Assembly: GCF_030316845.1 (NCBI RefSeq)
Contig: NZ_JASZYS010000001.1
Coordinates: 744,001 to 808,000 of the forward strand
Length of the DNA: 64,000 bases
Origin: Variovorax davisae
GTDB taxonomy: Bacteria > Pseudomonadota > Gammaproteobacteria > Burkholderiales > Burkholderiaceae_C
Direction: 5' to 3'
A program made the position numbers and the translations under genes. The notes below the pieces were generated by a model. It was given only the letters and a program-made list of their open reading frames with translations. It ran no database searches and was not told the origin of the DNA. Below are positions 1 to 6,933 of the stretch, piece by piece; position 1 is the stretch's first letter; the number at the start of each line of letters is the position of its first letter.

Positions 1-19
1 GCTCTGTTGGTCATCTGAT

Positions 20-118
20 ATCGCAATTTATGGCTGCATATGCCGCCAAGGCGCACTCTAACATAGACCAGGAAAATTGCGATAGCATGGCATAACGCAA
101 TGTAAACGCATTGCGTTA
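20..118. promoter_or_regulatory. Nested inverted repeats upstream of the HTH gene
   Basis: Two perfect 10-bp inverted repeats are visible. ATCGCAATTT at 20-29 pairs with its complement at 74-83. TAACGCAATG at 93-102 pairs with CATTGCGTTA at 109-118 across a 6-nt spacer. The second palindrome lies 24 bp before the start codon of the HTH protein and is the natural candidate for its operator. All four arms share an ATTGCG/CGCAAT core. Binding is inferred from position and symmetry only. Confidence 0.5.
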
Positions 119-141
119 ACAGATGCCGAAGGAGAGTTGCG

Positions 142-486
142 ATGGCAATCGATCTGGACAAGATGCAGGCCGAAATCGAGCAGCGTCGGCGCGTCGCGGA
201 AATGTTCGCCGGCCTCCCGCCGATGACCCTGCTCAACACAACGCAAGCCGCTGCGTATCTGGGTCTCCGGCCGCAGACGCTGGCGCAGTGGCGGTGCGAG
301 GGGATCGGGCCGACCCACAGCGGCGGCAGGCCGCTCCATTACTCCGTTGCGGCGCTGGACGCCTTTGCGGCCGCGCGCCGGAAGGCGGCCGAAACCCCGG
401 GCGCAGCCAGTGCGCGGCAGGCGCAGGCCCTGCGCCGGGTTAGTGCTCCTGCTGGGCATGGGCGCAAGGCATCGCCAGCAACGTAA
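142..486 (+). CDS. HTH (MerR/excisionase-like) DNA-binding protein
   Basis: A 114-residue protein with a helix-turn-helix of the HTH_17/AlpA-excisionase kind at about residues 30-80. The core reads NTTQAAAYLGLRPQTLAQW, followed by a GGRPLHYSVAALDAF wing. Such proteins in islands act as excisionases or as regulators of the replication/excision operon. The ATG at 142 has a GGAG box at 131-134. It is the first gene of a rightward run leading into the primase-like and helicase genes, and a 26-bp palindrome lies just upstream, which suggests autoregulation. The C-terminal 35 residues are low-complexity. The specific role as excisionase or repressor is not decided by sequence. Confidence 0.75.
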   Translation: MAIDLDKMQAEIEQRRRVAEMFAGLPPMTLLNTTQAAAYLGLRPQTLAQWRCEGIGPTHSGGRPLHYSVAALDAFAAARRKAAETPGAASARQAQALRRVSAPAGHGRKASPAT

Positions 487-491
487 AAAAA

Positions 492-519
492 GGCCGGTAG
501 CGGTTGCGCGCTGCCGGCC
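492..519. terminator. GC-rich hairpin after the HTH gene
   Basis: GGCCGGTAGC (492-501) pairs with GCTGCCGGCC (510-519), with one G-T pair and an 8-nt loop. The A-run at 485-491 lies on the left, so read leftwards the hairpin is followed by seven T residues and would be an intrinsic terminator. Rightwards there is no T-run, so the HTH and downstream transcripts could be separated only weakly. Function is inferred. Confidence 0.45.
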
Positions 520-601
520 CTCGGGCTTTCCACGGGGGCGCGGAAAACACCCGAAGGGTAACGGTTCCGGGCGCGGCAGGCGACCGGCCATGGAGAATTC
601 C

Positions 602-880
602 ATGGCAACTGCATCCGTGATTCCAATTCAGCGCCAGCGCGTCTTCGCGCTCGGCCGGTATCGGCTTTTTGTAGTCGATCTTGGGTTCGCCGCCGAGTAC
701 GCCGGGTCAAGTCTGAGGCCGCGCGCCTTCACGATTCACTGGACGCCCGGGCCGCCCACGCCTGCTGAGCGCGAGGCAATGGACGGGGCGATTCGCCGCG
801 CGGTGAGCGAAGCGCTGAGCGGGTTTTCGGCCGCGCTCGGCCATCAGGGTCGGCTGATGTTGCTCGGGGACCTGTTATGA
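602..880 (+). CDS. Hypothetical island protein
   Basis: A 92-residue protein of unknown family. The ATG at 602 is preferred over the in-frame ATG at 590 because GGAG at 592-595 sits at ribosome-binding distance from it. The N-terminal half is beta-rich in appearance (RQRVFALGRYRLFVVDLGF) and the C-terminal half predicts one helix (AEREAMDGAIRRAVSEAL). The stop overlaps the next start as ATGA, so it is translationally coupled to the downstream genes that end in the helicase. No function is proposed. Confidence 0.55.
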   Translation: MATASVIPIQRQRVFALGRYRLFVVDLGFAAEYAGSSLRPRAFTIHWTPGPPTPAEREAMDGAIRRAVSEALSGFSAALGHQGRLMLLGDLL

Positions 881-1068
881 GCGGTCCTGACGGCGACGCC
901 GCCGAGTTCGCCCGCCTGCGCGCGGATCTCGCGCTGCTCGGCCATACGGTGGCCAGGATGCCGTCAGGCGGCTTTGTCGTCGCCCGCTGGGGGCTGAGCC
1001 GCTACTGCGCCGATCTGGCCGCCCTGCGGGCCTTCGCGGCCGTTGTCGGGGCGGAGGGCGCGCGATGA
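877..1068 (+). CDS. Small hypothetical island protein
   Basis: A 63-residue protein, alanine-rich, with a short helix-sheet-helix look (EFARLRADLALLGHTVARM, then GGFVVARWGLSRYC). It starts within the stop of the preceding gene (ATGA at 877-880), and its own stop overlaps the start of the CHC2 protein (ATGA at 1065-1068). This places it in the replication operon of the island. The family is not recognised. The overlaps on both sides are the main support for it being translated. Confidence 0.55.
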   Translation: MSGPDGDAAEFARLRADLALLGHTVARMPSGGFVVARWGLSRYCADLAALRAFAAVVGAEGAR

Positions 1069-1532
1069 GCTACGACCGCAGCCGCTTGCCCGACCCGGCG
1101 GCTTTCTACGTGGAACATCGCGGGCTCAAGCTGCTGCCCGGCAAGCTCTGGCGCAGCGGCGGCCCGTGCGAGTTCCATGGGGGCGGCCGCGACTGCATGC
1201 GAGTGAATGTGCGCACGGGCGCTTTCAAGTGCATGAACTGCGAGATCGGCGGCGGCGATGTGGTCGCCTATCTGATGGCCGTCGAGTGCATCGGCTTCAT
1301 CGAAGCGGCCAAGCAGTTGGGCGCATGGACGGATGACGGCAAGCCTGCGCCGAGGAACCCGATGCCTTTCAGCGCCCGCGATGCGCTTGCCGTCTGCGAC
1401 TTCGAAATCACGTTCGCGGCGATTGCCGCCGGCAACATGGCGCACGGCATCCCGCTCACCGACGCAGACCGGGCGCGCCTGCTGCTCTGCGCGAACCGCC
1501 TCTGTCGCGTTCATGAATGGATCGCCCGATGA
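1065..1532 (+). CDS. CHC2 zinc-finger primase-like protein
   Basis: A 155-residue protein with a DnaG-type CHC2 zinc-finger pattern. Residues 35-38 give C-x2-H (CEFH) and residues 57-60 give C-x2-C (CMNC), followed by GGGDVVAYLM and an EAAKQLG helix that are typical of the primase zinc-binding domain. There is no TOPRIM or other catalytic primase domain after it, only about 70 further residues of unclear fold. It could recognise template sequence for priming or be an accessory loader. The gene overlaps the helicase gene by 16 bp, so the two products are probably made together and act in the same replication step. Confidence 0.7.
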   Translation: MSYDRSRLPDPAAFYVEHRGLKLLPGKLWRSGGPCEFHGGGRDCMRVNVRTGAFKCMNCEIGGGDVVAYLMAVECIGFIEAAKQLGAWTDDGKPAPRNPMPFSARDALAVCDFEITFAAIAAGNMAHGIPLTDADRARLLLCANRLCRVHEWIAR

Positions 1533-2935
1533 CTCGCAGCACCAATCCTCTGAAAGCGGCGCAGGCGCGAGTGGATGCCGCTCGCGCGCTGCCCGCGCCG
1601 CCCGCGCCCCTCGATGCTGTCGAAGCGCACCGCATCGGGCTCAACGGCTACGACGACACCGCCGAGCGCAGCGTGGTGTTCCCCGACCAGTCGCCGAGAG
1701 CCGGCCGCCTCGCCACTGCTCCCATCGAGTGGAAGTTTCCCGCGCCGATCTCGATGGAGGAGCTACTGAGCGCCAAGCTGGCGCCCGACGAGATCATCGA
1801 GGGCTTCCTGTGGGCCGATCTCGCGCTGCTCATCGGCAGCGGCGGCACCGGCAAGACGGTTTGGCTCTTGACGATGGCTGTCTGCATCGCGCTCGGGCGG
1901 GCGTTCTTCGGGCATGCGGTGCTCAAGCCCGGACGGACCCTTTTCCTGACTGGCGAGGACCCGAAACACGTGGTCGTTGCCGCCATTCGCCAAATTTGCC
2001 GCGCGATGGCTCTCTGCGAGGAGGAGATCGGGATCGTGCTCGACCGCGTTCGCATCTCCGATGTGACCGGCGGCAAAGCAAAGCTCTCGGCCGTCAGGGA
2101 GAACCTCGTGGTTCCCTCGGAACTGCCGACGATCATCGGAAACGCGGCGCGCGATCAGGATGTGGTGGTCGTGATGTTCGATCCCACCATCTCTTTTGCG
2201 GCCGGCGAATCTCGCGTGAATGACTCCGAGCAGGGGATCGTCGAGTCCGGGCGCATCGTTCGGGATCTGTTGAATTGCGCCGTGGTTTTCAGCCATCACA
2301 CCGGCCAGAACCCGGCGAAGGAACGCAACTTCTCGATGTACGCCTCGCGCAACGGCTCGGCGCTGCCCGATGGCTGTCGAATGGAATGGGTGATGCATCG
2401 CCCCGATTCCGTGAAGCAGTGGGTTCAGTTGACCGGCCGCTCGCTGGCGCCGCCCCGCTACGGCTTCGAGATGGCCGTCGCGCGCTGCCAGTATGCCGCG
2501 CCTCCGCCGGAGCACTACTTTTTTGAGCGCGAGGGCCACGCCATCGAGCGGGTCAAGGGGCGCGATCCATTCCTCGCGAGCGATGCTGAGCCCATTGATG
2601 CGCTCGATGCGTTGAGAGGGCGCATCGAGCAGGGCCTGAACCTGCTGTTGAGCGAGTTCGAGCAGGGCATGAGGCATACCGGCGCGACGGCCGTGCCGGC
2701 GCTCCAGGCGCGCCTCGGTGTCGCCCGCCAGCCTGCCCGGGATGTGGTCTCCGCTCTGGTCGATGCCGGCCTGCTCGTGGAGTGCATGCTGCCCCATCCG
2801 CCCGAGCACGGCGCGCGGACGTACCTGCATCCGCTCAGGCGCGGCGCGGCGCTCCCCGCCGATGTGAAGCTCGCCCCGCCCAAGGCGACCGCCGCAAGCG
2901 CGGCGAGCCGGCGGCGAAGCGGGGCCGAACCATGA
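1517..2935 (+). CDS. RepA/AAA_25-type replicative helicase
   Basis: A 472-residue RecA-fold ATPase. The Walker A motif GSGGTGKT is near residue 112, with a preceding LWADLALLI strand. A Walker B-like strand VVVVMFDPT is near residue 215, and a VVFSHHTGQN sensor-like motif is near residue 255. This arrangement matches the plasmid RepA (RSF1010-like) and AAA_25 family, which form hexameric helicases in plasmids and islands. The last 120 residues hold a helical, possibly winged-helix region (PALQARLGVARQPARDVVSAL). Together with the overlapping CHC2 gene it forms a replication module. Residues 440-472 are low-complexity and basic. Confidence 0.8.
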   Translation: MDRPMTRSTNPLKAAQARVDAARALPAPPAPLDAVEAHRIGLNGYDDTAERSVVFPDQSPRAGRLATAPIEWKFPAPISMEELLSAKLAPDEIIEGFLWADLALLIGSGGTGKTVWLLTMAVCIALGRAFFGHAVLKPGRTLFLTGEDPKHVVVAAIRQICRAMALCEEEIGIVLDRVRISDVTGGKAKLSAVRENLVVPSELPTIIGNAARDQDVVVVMFDPTISFAAGESRVNDSEQGIVESGRIVRDLLNCAVVFSHHTGQNPAKERNFSMYASRNGSALPDGCRMEWVMHRPDSVKQWVQLTGRSLAPPRYGFEMAVARCQYAAPPPEHYFFEREGHAIERVKGRDPFLASDAEPIDALDALRGRIEQGLNLLLSEFEQGMRHTGATAVPALQARLGVARQPARDVVSALVDAGLLVECMLPHPPEHGARTYLHPLRRGAALPADVKLAPPKATAASAASRRRSGAEP

Positions 2936-3233
2936 CGCCGCCTTGCCGAAAAGGGAGGTTTCACCGCCTCGCCGCCACCGCCTCGCCGCCCTATAGGGAA
3001 AAGAGAGCCGGCGAGGCGGCCTCTCTCTTTCCCCTCTACGGCGCGGTCGCCGCTTCGCCGTTTTCGATGGCGAGGCGGCGGCGAAGCGGCGAGGCGGAAT
3101 CGGCCCTTGCTGTCGCTACGTGCTTGCGCTTGCATGGGACCAATGCGAGCGATGCGAGCGATGCGAGCGCAACGATCCGATGCGAGCGCAGCGCCAAAAC
3201 GGTTGTCAGGCCATTGGGAGAAGGATTGAACAC
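2936..3233. repeat. Non-coding repeat-rich region, candidate replication origin
   Basis: No convincing gene lies here. CGCCTCGCCGCC occurs at 2965-2976 and 2979-2990, and its extended inverted copy GCGGCGAGGCGG lies at 3086-3097. An imperfect hairpin is formed by 2996-3010 (GGGAAAAGAGAGCCG) and 3017-3033. Four copies of ATGCGAGCG follow at 3143-3188. The position directly behind a helicase gene and the mixture of direct and inverted repeats fit a plasmid-type origin with iterons, which is an inference. A transcription-termination role for the hairpin is the simpler alternative. Confidence 0.45.
3143..3188. repeat. Four 9-bp direct repeats (ATGCGAGCG)
   Basis: Three head-to-tail copies lie at 3143-3151, 3152-3160 and 3161-3169. 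A fourth lies at 3180-3188 after a 10-nt spacer. All four are identical. They are shorter than typical 17-22 bp iterons, although two adjacent units make an 18-bp period. Initiator or regulator binding is possible but unproven. Confidence 0.7.
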
Positions 3234-4022
3234 TCAAGGTTTCTCGCCCGTGCGCTTTCGCCGATCGACGAGCTGGCGGGCGCCTTCGAGCACGCTCTTC
3301 GGAATCTCCATCCACAGCGCGACCTGACCCGCAAGTTCGGGATACAGCCACAGCGGGGAATTGACGCCTTGAAAGCCTCGCGTGAACCACACCTTCGTGC
3401 GCGGCTTCACGCAGTACCAAGCGTTCGCCCATACCAACGCATCTCTTGATGCATGCTTTCTGTCGGCAAGAATTTGCTCAAGTTTCCCGGCTGGCACGTG
3501 ACCGGCCTGAGCCGGGCCACTCATTCCCGCTTCGATCCTTTTGATGTTGCTTGCAAGCACTTGCGGGCTCGGCGGATCGGCATAGTGAACGACGTCAAGC
3601 GGTTGGCAATACTGCCGCAGCTTCCAGACGAGCCGATCAAGCCGAAGCAACTCAGAGTCAAAAAGATGGTACGACTGCAGCAGGTAACGGTCGCCGTTCC
3701 ACTCCACCAGGCGATCGACGAATTCCTGCTCTGCGGGATCGAGCCGGATGGCGAATGGCAGCGAGGCGTTGATGCGATCCAACGCTTCCGCAATCTTGTG
3801 CTTCAGCCCGATCGTGCTTTGTCGATTCAGCATCAGGATGCACTTGAGGTACTTCTCGATCGAATGAAGCGCAGACCACAAGAATGGACCCGCAAGCCGC
3901 GCGCGCATAGCAGCGCGGGCTGCGATGTAGTCTGCATCAGCGGTGTCGCGGAAGCACGCGATCGCGAACTGATTGATGCGCGCGTGATCGGTCGGCGGTC
4001 GCCAAGTTGAAGGGTTCACCAC
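3234..4022 (-). CDS. HEPN-domain protein, partner of the DUF2971 protein
   Basis: A protein of about 262 residues. Residues 25-95 resemble the HEPN family (PF05168-like): an ALHSIEKYLKCILML helix is followed by KHKIAEALDRI, the usual second helix with its conserved histidine. No clear R-x4-6-H ribonuclease motif is visible, so catalytic activity is uncertain. Residues 150-262 are of unknown fold and rich in aromatic residues. The start is GTG, either at 4022 or at 4019; the latter gives a GTGA overlap with the stop of the DUF2971 gene. The overlap indicates co-translation of the two proteins, and a nucleic-acid-targeting or toxin-type unit is plausible. Confidence 0.65.
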   Translation of the reverse strand: MVNPSTWRPPTDHARINQFAIACFRDTADADYIAARAAMRARLAGPFLWSALHSIEKYLKCILMLNRQSTIGLKHKIAEALDRINASLPFAIRLDPAEQEFVDRLVEWNGDRYLLQSYHLFDSELLRLDRLVWKLRQYCQPLDVVHYADPPSPQVLASNIKRIEAGMSGPAQAGHVPAGKLEQILADRKHASRDALVWANAWYCVKPRTKVWFTRGFQGVNSPLWLYPELAGQVALWMEIPKSVLEGARQLVDRRKRTGEKP

Positions 4023-4915
4023 GTTCGATACGGTATGTCCGCCGCCGTTATTTGCCTCGTACCTTCAACTCGGGAACTCAGAAAGCCCGACAGCGAACCG
4101 ATTGCGAGGTTCGGGTGGGGCGTGGGTCCGGCGTACACATGCGGAAGAAGCAGCTTTCCGTTCGGCGCGGTTGGCAGCCTGAAGGCCACGTAGGGGATCA
4201 GCATTGACGTCCCGGGTCTGTGGAAAACTTCGGGAAGATTGGTCCGAGCCACATCCTCAGACACGACCCGCCACTCCTGTTCTTCGAAGAAAGCCCCATG
4301 CTTCAACGCGGCAGCAACTTTTAGCAGGTCGGATTCCATCGATTCGAAGGCGGGGTAAAACCGATTGTCCGAGTGACGCTCGGCGTCCGTCCCGCCAGCT
4401 GCTCTGGCGTGCTTCGCGACAGCGGCCACCACTTCTTCGAGAACCCTTCGTTGTTCGTCCCGATCGTAGATGCATCGGACGAGCGAAAAGCGCTGCGCCT
4501 TTGCAACCTCCGCCAAGTCATTGGGGTCGAACCCTAGGCTGTACCCATTGCCCGCTGGGCAGTAACCCCGCCACTGGCTCAGCAAGTTACCTCGTTCGCT
4601 AAAGCACGCTGCGAACAGTGCATGCCCGTTCTTGAAACGGTGACCAACCCAAACCGCGAATTGGTGCAGCACCTCAGCATCCTGAATCAAACCAGCATGC
4701 AACATGTTGGCGGAGACGCTCGCAATCAGCCTCGCAGCAGTATCCAGTTCGGACGCATCGGACATGTAGCGGATATCACTCGCCCAAAGCTGCTTTCCTT
4801 CGACGATGTTCTTCACGTTCCCGAGGGTTGCATAGTGGAAAAGGTGGGTGGTCGGCCGCATCCCATAGATGCGTTCCACGATTGCACTTAAGGGCGAGGT
4901 TGTTGTGGCGTTCAT
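4016..4915 (-). CDS. DUF2971 family protein
   Basis: A 299-residue protein with the features of DUF2971. The N-terminal HLFHYATLGNVKNIVEGKQL segment is at residues 24-43, WASDIRYMSDASE follows, and the central CFSERGNLLSQWRGYC segment is near residue 130, before YSLGFDPNDL. The biochemical role of the family is not established. Members are common in variable, phage-linked and defence-linked loci. It is the first gene of a leftward two-gene unit and overlaps the HEPN gene. The ATG at 4915 lacks a strong ribosome-binding site, and ATG 4861 is an alternative start. It is transcribed divergently from the small-gene cluster beginning at 5225. Confidence 0.75.
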   Translation of the reverse strand: MNATTTSPLSAIVERIYGMRPTTHLFHYATLGNVKNIVEGKQLWASDIRYMSDASELDTAARLIASVSANMLHAGLIQDAEVLHQFAVWVGHRFKNGHALFAACFSERGNLLSQWRGYCPAGNGYSLGFDPNDLAEVAKAQRFSLVRCIYDRDEQRRVLEEVVAAVAKHARAAGGTDAERHSDNRFYPAFESMESDLLKVAAALKHGAFFEEQEWRVVSEDVARTNLPEVFHRPGTSMLIPYVAFRLPTAPNGKLLLPHVYAGPTPHPNLAIGSLSGFLSSRVEGTRQITAADIPYRTW

Positions 4916-5224
4916 GAGGTGTTGGATGGCACATCGAGTTTCGGGGCCGACTGTAGCCGGTCCCTCGGGGCCCTCACGCCGGGGCTCGCTTCGAGCGGGG
5001 GGAGAGGCGCTTGCTCACAGCGGCCGCTTGAAACCTAGCTCCCATCCCGATTGCGGATTATTTTTCGGCCAAAAAAAGAGGCCCCGGGCCGCTGCCAAGC
5101 GGACTTTCGAACTCAGCGATTTTGCGCGATGATCGCGCAACGGCTTCTGATTGCCTCCGAAGCAGAGGCTTCGCAAGTTGTTCTCGGCGCATCGTGCGCC
5201 GCTGGCCGCGAAAGGATCTAATCC
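4916..5224. promoter_or_regulatory. Divergent intergenic region with a 19-bp perfect palindrome
   Basis: This 309-bp gap separates the DUF2971-HEPN unit from the rightward small-gene cluster and should hold promoters for both. The clear feature is TTGCGCGAT-G-ATCGCGCAA at 5122-5140, perfect over nine bases on each side of a central G. A short AT-rich stretch (5056-5082) lies 40 bp to its left. The palindrome is a candidate operator for an island regulator, which could be the HTH protein at 142 since its operators share the TTGCG core. No gene is supported in this gap. Confidence 0.5.
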
Positions 5225-5551
5225 ATGGAAGCGCCCGCACCGCTGTACGAGCGGCCCTCGCTGCGCATCGCCTTCTGGGGCCAGAACGGCCCGGCCGTCA
5301 ACCAAGCAGCCGCCGCAGAGATCGCGCTGTGCATGCAGGCGTGGCACGTCGAGCAGCGCCGCCGGCAGGAAGCCGAGCAATTGGCCGGGCTCGTGCGAGA
5401 TCGCGTGCTCGAAGGCTCGCTCGCTCCGGCCGCTCTGCGGGCATTGCTCGCCGATCCCGCGCCGCCGGCTCTCAAGCTGCGCGGGCGCATCGCCGCCGCC
5501 TTGCGCGCACTCTTCCCGCCCGTTCGCAAAGGAGCTATCCACCATGCCTGA
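5225..5551 (+). CDS. Hypothetical island protein, first of a small-gene cluster
   Basis: A 108-residue protein of unknown family. After an N-terminal segment (LRIAFWGQNGPAVNQ) it is almost entirely helical and rich in Ala, Arg and Glu, with a possible coiled-coil part around residues 40-70. The ATG at 5225 has AAAGGA at 5211-5216. It overlaps the next gene by 8 bp. All seven rightward genes from here to 7181 are tightly spaced or overlap, so they are likely one transcript. No function can be assigned. Confidence 0.55.
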   Translation: MEAPAPLYERPSLRIAFWGQNGPAVNQAAAAEIALCMQAWHVEQRRRQEAEQLAGLVRDRVLEGSLAPAALRALLADPAPPALKLRGRIAAALRALFPPVRKGAIHHA

Positions 5552-5843
5552 GACCCGACAGATGAGCGCCCTTGTCTGGGGCGACAGCGAGGACGATCCC
5601 GGCGCGGCCGACATCGTCGCTCGCGAGATGCATCGCAACGCGCTCGCGATGCAGGAGACGGCGCGGCGCGAGGCCGCCGCCGGGCGCTGCGCCGAGGCCG
5701 CGCGGGCCGCCGTTTTGCGCGGAGATCCGCCCGAGGCGCTCGCCGCCGCTGTGGTGGCGGCGCTCGACGCACCCTTCGAGCCGCCCGCCATCTACTCGAC
5801 CGGCAGCCGCAGCACGTTCGGCTTCGAGCCTTCGCATCGGTGA
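5544..5843 (+). CDS. Hypothetical island protein
   Basis: A 99-residue, alanine- and arginine-rich helical protein of unknown family. The in-frame reading extends upstream to 5151, but ATG 5544 with GGAG at 5531-5534 is the better start and keeps the overlap with the previous gene to 8 bp. The stop overlaps a GTG start of the next gene (GTGA at 5840-5843). Two regular helices are suggested at residues 20-50 and 55-75. No motif is recognised. Confidence 0.5.
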   Translation: MPETRQMSALVWGDSEDDPGAADIVAREMHRNALAMQETARREAAAGRCAEAARAAVLRGDPPEALAAAVVAALDAPFEPPAIYSTGSRSTFGFEPSHR

Positions 5844-6307
5844 GCGTGATCGTGAGCTACCTCACCGCCGATCTCGCGCCGCATGCCGCCTCCCTGCAAC
5901 GGGACCGCGCCGGCTTCTATGTCGTCGGCCGCGAGCGCACGCGCAGGCTTGATATCGCGCTGTTGCTGGCACAGCGCCCCTCAGCGCCCGCAGGAGTGCG
6001 CGCAAGGGCAGGCCGATCCCAACGTCATGCCGAGGTGCTTTCGCGCGCTCAGCGGGCCATCGTGCGCGCTCGGGAGGCCATCGTGCGCGGGGCTCCCATC
6101 GCGACGACCAAGCCGCTGACGCCCGCGCAGCGCGCGGCATTGGATCGCCTGACCGGATCGCGCCTGCTCGATACCTTGGGCAGCGTGCTCGGGCGCGAAC
6201 TCGCCGCGAGGGATGCGCGGATCGAGGCGCTTGAATCGAAGATCAGGGGTACGCCGGCCGGGCGCGCCGAGACGATCGCGAGGGCGCGCGCGGCGCTCCA
6301 GCTATGA
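5840..6307 (+). CDS. Hypothetical helical island protein
   Basis: A 155-residue protein that starts with GTG inside the stop of the upstream gene. The first 45 residues include LQRDRAGFYVVGRERTRRLDIALLLA. The rest is helical with a long C-terminal segment (LTPAQRAALDRL, then GRELAARDARIEALESKI) that could form a coiled coil. No known domain is recognised. The stop overlaps the next start as ATGA at 6304-6307. The conserved overlap pattern through this cluster is the main reason for calling it a gene. Confidence 0.5.
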   Translation: MSVIVSYLTADLAPHAASLQRDRAGFYVVGRERTRRLDIALLLAQRPSAPAGVRARAGRSQRHAEVLSRAQRAIVRAREAIVRGAPIATTKPLTPAQRAALDRLTGSRLLDTLGSVLGRELAARDARIEALESKIRGTPAGRAETIARARAALQL

Positions 6308-6513
6308 CCACAATGCGCAGCAGCCTCGGGCACGACGAGAAGGCCTTGCTCGCCTACGGGCGTCGGCTCGGCCTCGATCTCGCGGCCGAGCTTTTGAAGG
6401 CCGAGCTAGAGCAGCAGGCGCTGCACTCCAATCCGAAGGCCGCGAGCAAGCAGTCGGCCTCGCGCTCATTGCCGCCCGGCCCCGCCGCTGCCGGCTACAT
6501 CACGAAGGCTTGA
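6304..6513 (+). CDS. Small hypothetical island protein
   Basis: A 69-residue protein starting within the preceding stop codon. The N-terminal 40 residues form an amphipathic helix pair (HDEKALLAYGRRLGLDLAAE, then LLKAELEQQAL). The C-terminal third is rich in Ser, Pro and Lys and probably unstructured. The family is unknown. It is supported by position in the coupled cluster rather than by similarity. Confidence 0.45.
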   Translation: MTTMRSSLGHDEKALLAYGRRLGLDLAAELLKAELEQQALHSNPKAASKQSASRSLPPGPAAAGYITKA

Positions 6514-6515
6514 CA

Positions 6516-6863
6516 ATGCCGCCCGTCGATTGCGTCACGCTGTGGGTGTATCGCAGGAATGTCGCGGAGGTCGGCGGCCAAGTCGGCTACGTGCAGGCCG
6601 AGCGCTGCATCGCGCAGGCGCTTATCGCACGCGGCGTGGCCGTCGATTTGTTCAAGGCGACGAGCCTCCTGCCCGAGGTCGAAGGCTTCGAGTTTCCGCG
6701 CCGAGCCAAGCGCGAGCAATCAGCAACATCGGCGACGGTGCTCCCGGCCTCGGAGGGGAGCGCTGACCATGACCAGCCGCAACCGACCCGGGCGCGCCGA
6801 GCGCCAGCAGCAGCCGAGCCCGCGCGCCCTCGATCTGGAAAGGCTCGCCCGCGTACAGCTTGA
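6516..6863 (+). CDS. Hypothetical island protein with long 3' overlap
   Basis: A 115-residue protein starting two bases after the stop of the previous gene. The first 75 residues look like a folded domain (DCVTLWVYRRNVAEVGG, then VQAERCIAQALIARGVAVDLF). The last 40 are rich in Pro, Ala and Arg. The 3' end overlaps the gene at 6769 by 95 bp in another frame, which is unusually long for this cluster, so either the tail or the next start may be misjudged. No family is recognised. Confidence 0.4.
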   Translation: MPPVDCVTLWVYRRNVAEVGGQVGYVQAERCIAQALIARGVAVDLFKATSLLPEVEGFEFPRRAKREQSATSATVLPASEGSADHDQPQPTRARRAPAAAEPARPRSGKARPRTA

Positions 6864-6933
6864 GGCCGGGCGCCTAGAGGCCGCGAAGCGGACGCTCGCA
6901 CGGGCGGCGCAGCGGAAAGCCGGCTCATCATGA
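6769..6933 (+). CDS. 54-residue hypothetical protein
   Basis: A short, basic protein with one predicted amphipathic helix pair (LERLARVQLEAGRLEAAKRTLARAAQRK). A good ribosome-binding site, GGAGGGG at 6752-6758, precedes the ATG at 6769. The stop overlaps the start of the sigma-like gene (ATGA at 6930-6933). The gene lies partly inside the reading frame of the upstream gene. The tetratricopeptide-like helix could be chance at this length. Confidence 0.4.
   Translation: MTSRNRPGRAERQQQPSPRALDLERLARVQLEAGRLEAAKRTLARAAQRKAGSS

Noticed and set aside
58..603. Leftward gene covering the island start
   Set aside because: It is antisense to the HTH gene, lacks a domain and a good ribosome-binding site. 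The + strand gene has both.
3143..3188. A CRISPR array
   Set aside because: Units are 9 bp with no unique spacers of 30 bp and no cas genes. They are simple direct repeats.
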